A stretch of 6,888 bases of DNA, taken from contig USHO01000057.1 in NCBI GenBank assembly GCA_900554485.1, positions 1 through 6,888 of the forward strand, in the 5' to 3' direction. Source of the DNA: an uncultured Eubacteriales bacterium. Lineage in GTDB: Bacteria > Bacillota > Clostridia > Christensenellales > Borkfalkiaceae. Each line of letters opens with the position of its first letter. Position 1 is the stretch's first letter. The notes under the pieces were generated by a model. The model saw only the letters and a program-made list of their open reading frames with translations, had not been told where the DNA came from and searched no databases. The translations under genes were made by a program, and so were the position numbers. Positions 6,462 to 6,888 of this stretch are shown here, piece after piece.

Positions 6462-6764
6462 ATGTCGTTTTTCGACGACGTGTACGAACTCGTTAAAAAA
6501 GTGCCGAGGGGCAAAGTTACGACTTACGGCGATATAGCGAAGACACTCGGCAAGCCGCATTCTTCCAGAGTGGTCGGGTATGCATTGCACGGCAATCCCG
6601 ATCCCGACGGAATACCGTGTTATCGCGTCGTGAACAGGTTCGGCGCGGTATCGAAAGCTTTTGCTTTCGGAGGCGCCAATATGCAGACTGAAATGCTCCG
6701 TGCCGACGGAATAGAGGTCAACGACGGCATCGTCGACCTTGAAAAATTCGGTTTTACGTTTTAG
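6462..6764 (+). CDS. Short MGMT/alkyltransferase-like DNA-binding protein (PCYRV type)
   Basis: This 100-residue protein corresponds to the DNA-binding C-terminal domain of O6-alkylguanine-DNA alkyltransferases, without the N-terminal domain of full-length Ogt/MGMT (typically about 160-200 residues). The winged-helix region contains GKVTTYGDIAKTLGKPHSSRVVGYAL, in two conserved parts at about 17-30 and 31-42, with the family Tyr22 and Arg36. The active-site box reads IPCYRVVNRFGAVS: Cys53, the possible methyl acceptor, is kept, but the usual His of PCHRV is Tyr54. The end (AFAFGG, then MLRADGIEV) matches short bacterial MGMT-family proteins. It probably recognises alkylated guanine in DNA. It may repair it directly through Cys53, or flag it for nucleotide excision repair like ATL proteins, which usually lack the Cys. 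AGGAG at 6448-6452 lies 9 bases before the ATG, which settles the start. Confidence 0.9.
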   Translation: MSFFDDVYELVKKVPRGKVTTYGDIAKTLGKPHSSRVVGYALHGNPDPDGIPCYRVVNRFGAVSKAFAFGGANMQTEMLRADGIEVNDGIVDLEKFGFTF

Positions 6765-6888
6765 ATCGTACATTTAATGTAAAACTGCGGTTTCCCCTGT
6801 CCGGAATACAGGTTGATACCGTGTCGTATTCTCTTGATCGGCATGCCAGCCAAGAATAAAACGAACCTTGCCAAAACGCCGCTATTTT
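6761..6888 (-). other. Right-edge region with a short open minus-strand frame, possible partial gene end
   Basis: No certain gene lies here. One minus-strand frame is open from the window edge for 41 codons and ends in ...GKPQFYIKCTI followed by TAA at 6763-6761, which shares bases with the TAG of the MGMT-like gene. Forty codons without a stop is not significant by itself, and other frames here are also partly open. It could be the C-terminus of a gene running in from the right, or plain intergenic DNA. Two small inverted repeats (6769-6781, and 6796-6812 with 5-bp arms) are seen; neither has a following T-tract, so no clear terminator for the MGMT-like gene is identified. Confidence 0.22.

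Noticed and set aside
6769..6781. Palindrome TACATT-T-AATGTA just after the MGMT-like gene as a terminator or operator.
   Set aside because: It is short and AT-only apart from one base pair, its loop is a single base, and no T-tract follows. There is too little support for any function.

Overview
The window looks like a chromosomal segment from a low-to-mid-GC Gram-positive bacterium, most likely a gut-type member of Clostridia (Bacillota). The reasons are AGGAG-type ribosome binding sites, a SipW-like (Ser/His) signal peptidase, a CCA-encoding tRNA with a Rho-independent terminator, and a clostridial style of large hypothetical proteins. Codons ending in CG (GCG, ACG, TCG, CCG) are frequent. 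Order- or family-level placement cannot be made from the sequence alone.

Layout, left to right. Positions 1-38 carry a truncated hairpin-rich element that resembles dispersed intergenic repeats of gut Clostridia. Positions 99-5524 form a tight three-gene plus-strand operon: a large acidic protein with a DUF2357-like centre and a duplicated flanking domain; a SipW/S26B-type signal peptidase; and a membrane protein with an extracellular sensor, a degenerate GGDEF domain and an intact EAL (c-di-GMP phosphodiesterase) domain. The last two genes overlap by 4 bases. A perfect 20-bp hairpin ends the operon right at its last stop codon. A second, imperfect hairpin with a T-tract faces it from the minus strand.

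Positions 5629-6222 (minus strand) encode an AraC-family regulator that keeps its DNA-binding domain but lacks the usual N-terminal sensory domain. Its reading frame closes inside the terminator of the next gene, tRNA-Thr(CGU), at 6267-6342 on the minus strand. This looks like a decayed or recombined regulator. Right of the tRNA, a plus-strand promoter and a minus-strand promoter face each other with nearly coincident predicted start points. The first would serve the small MGMT/ATL-like DNA repair protein at 6462-6764, the second the tRNA. The last 124 bases hold no certain gene, only a short open minus-strand frame running off the edge.

How the genes may work together (inference): the operon joins protein export and processing at the membrane with c-di-GMP turnover, suggesting a surface or matrix-related output. 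The usual SipW substrates (TasA/camelysin-like) are not in the window. The role of the first protein is unknown. No CRISPR array, complete mobile element or obvious defence system is visible.
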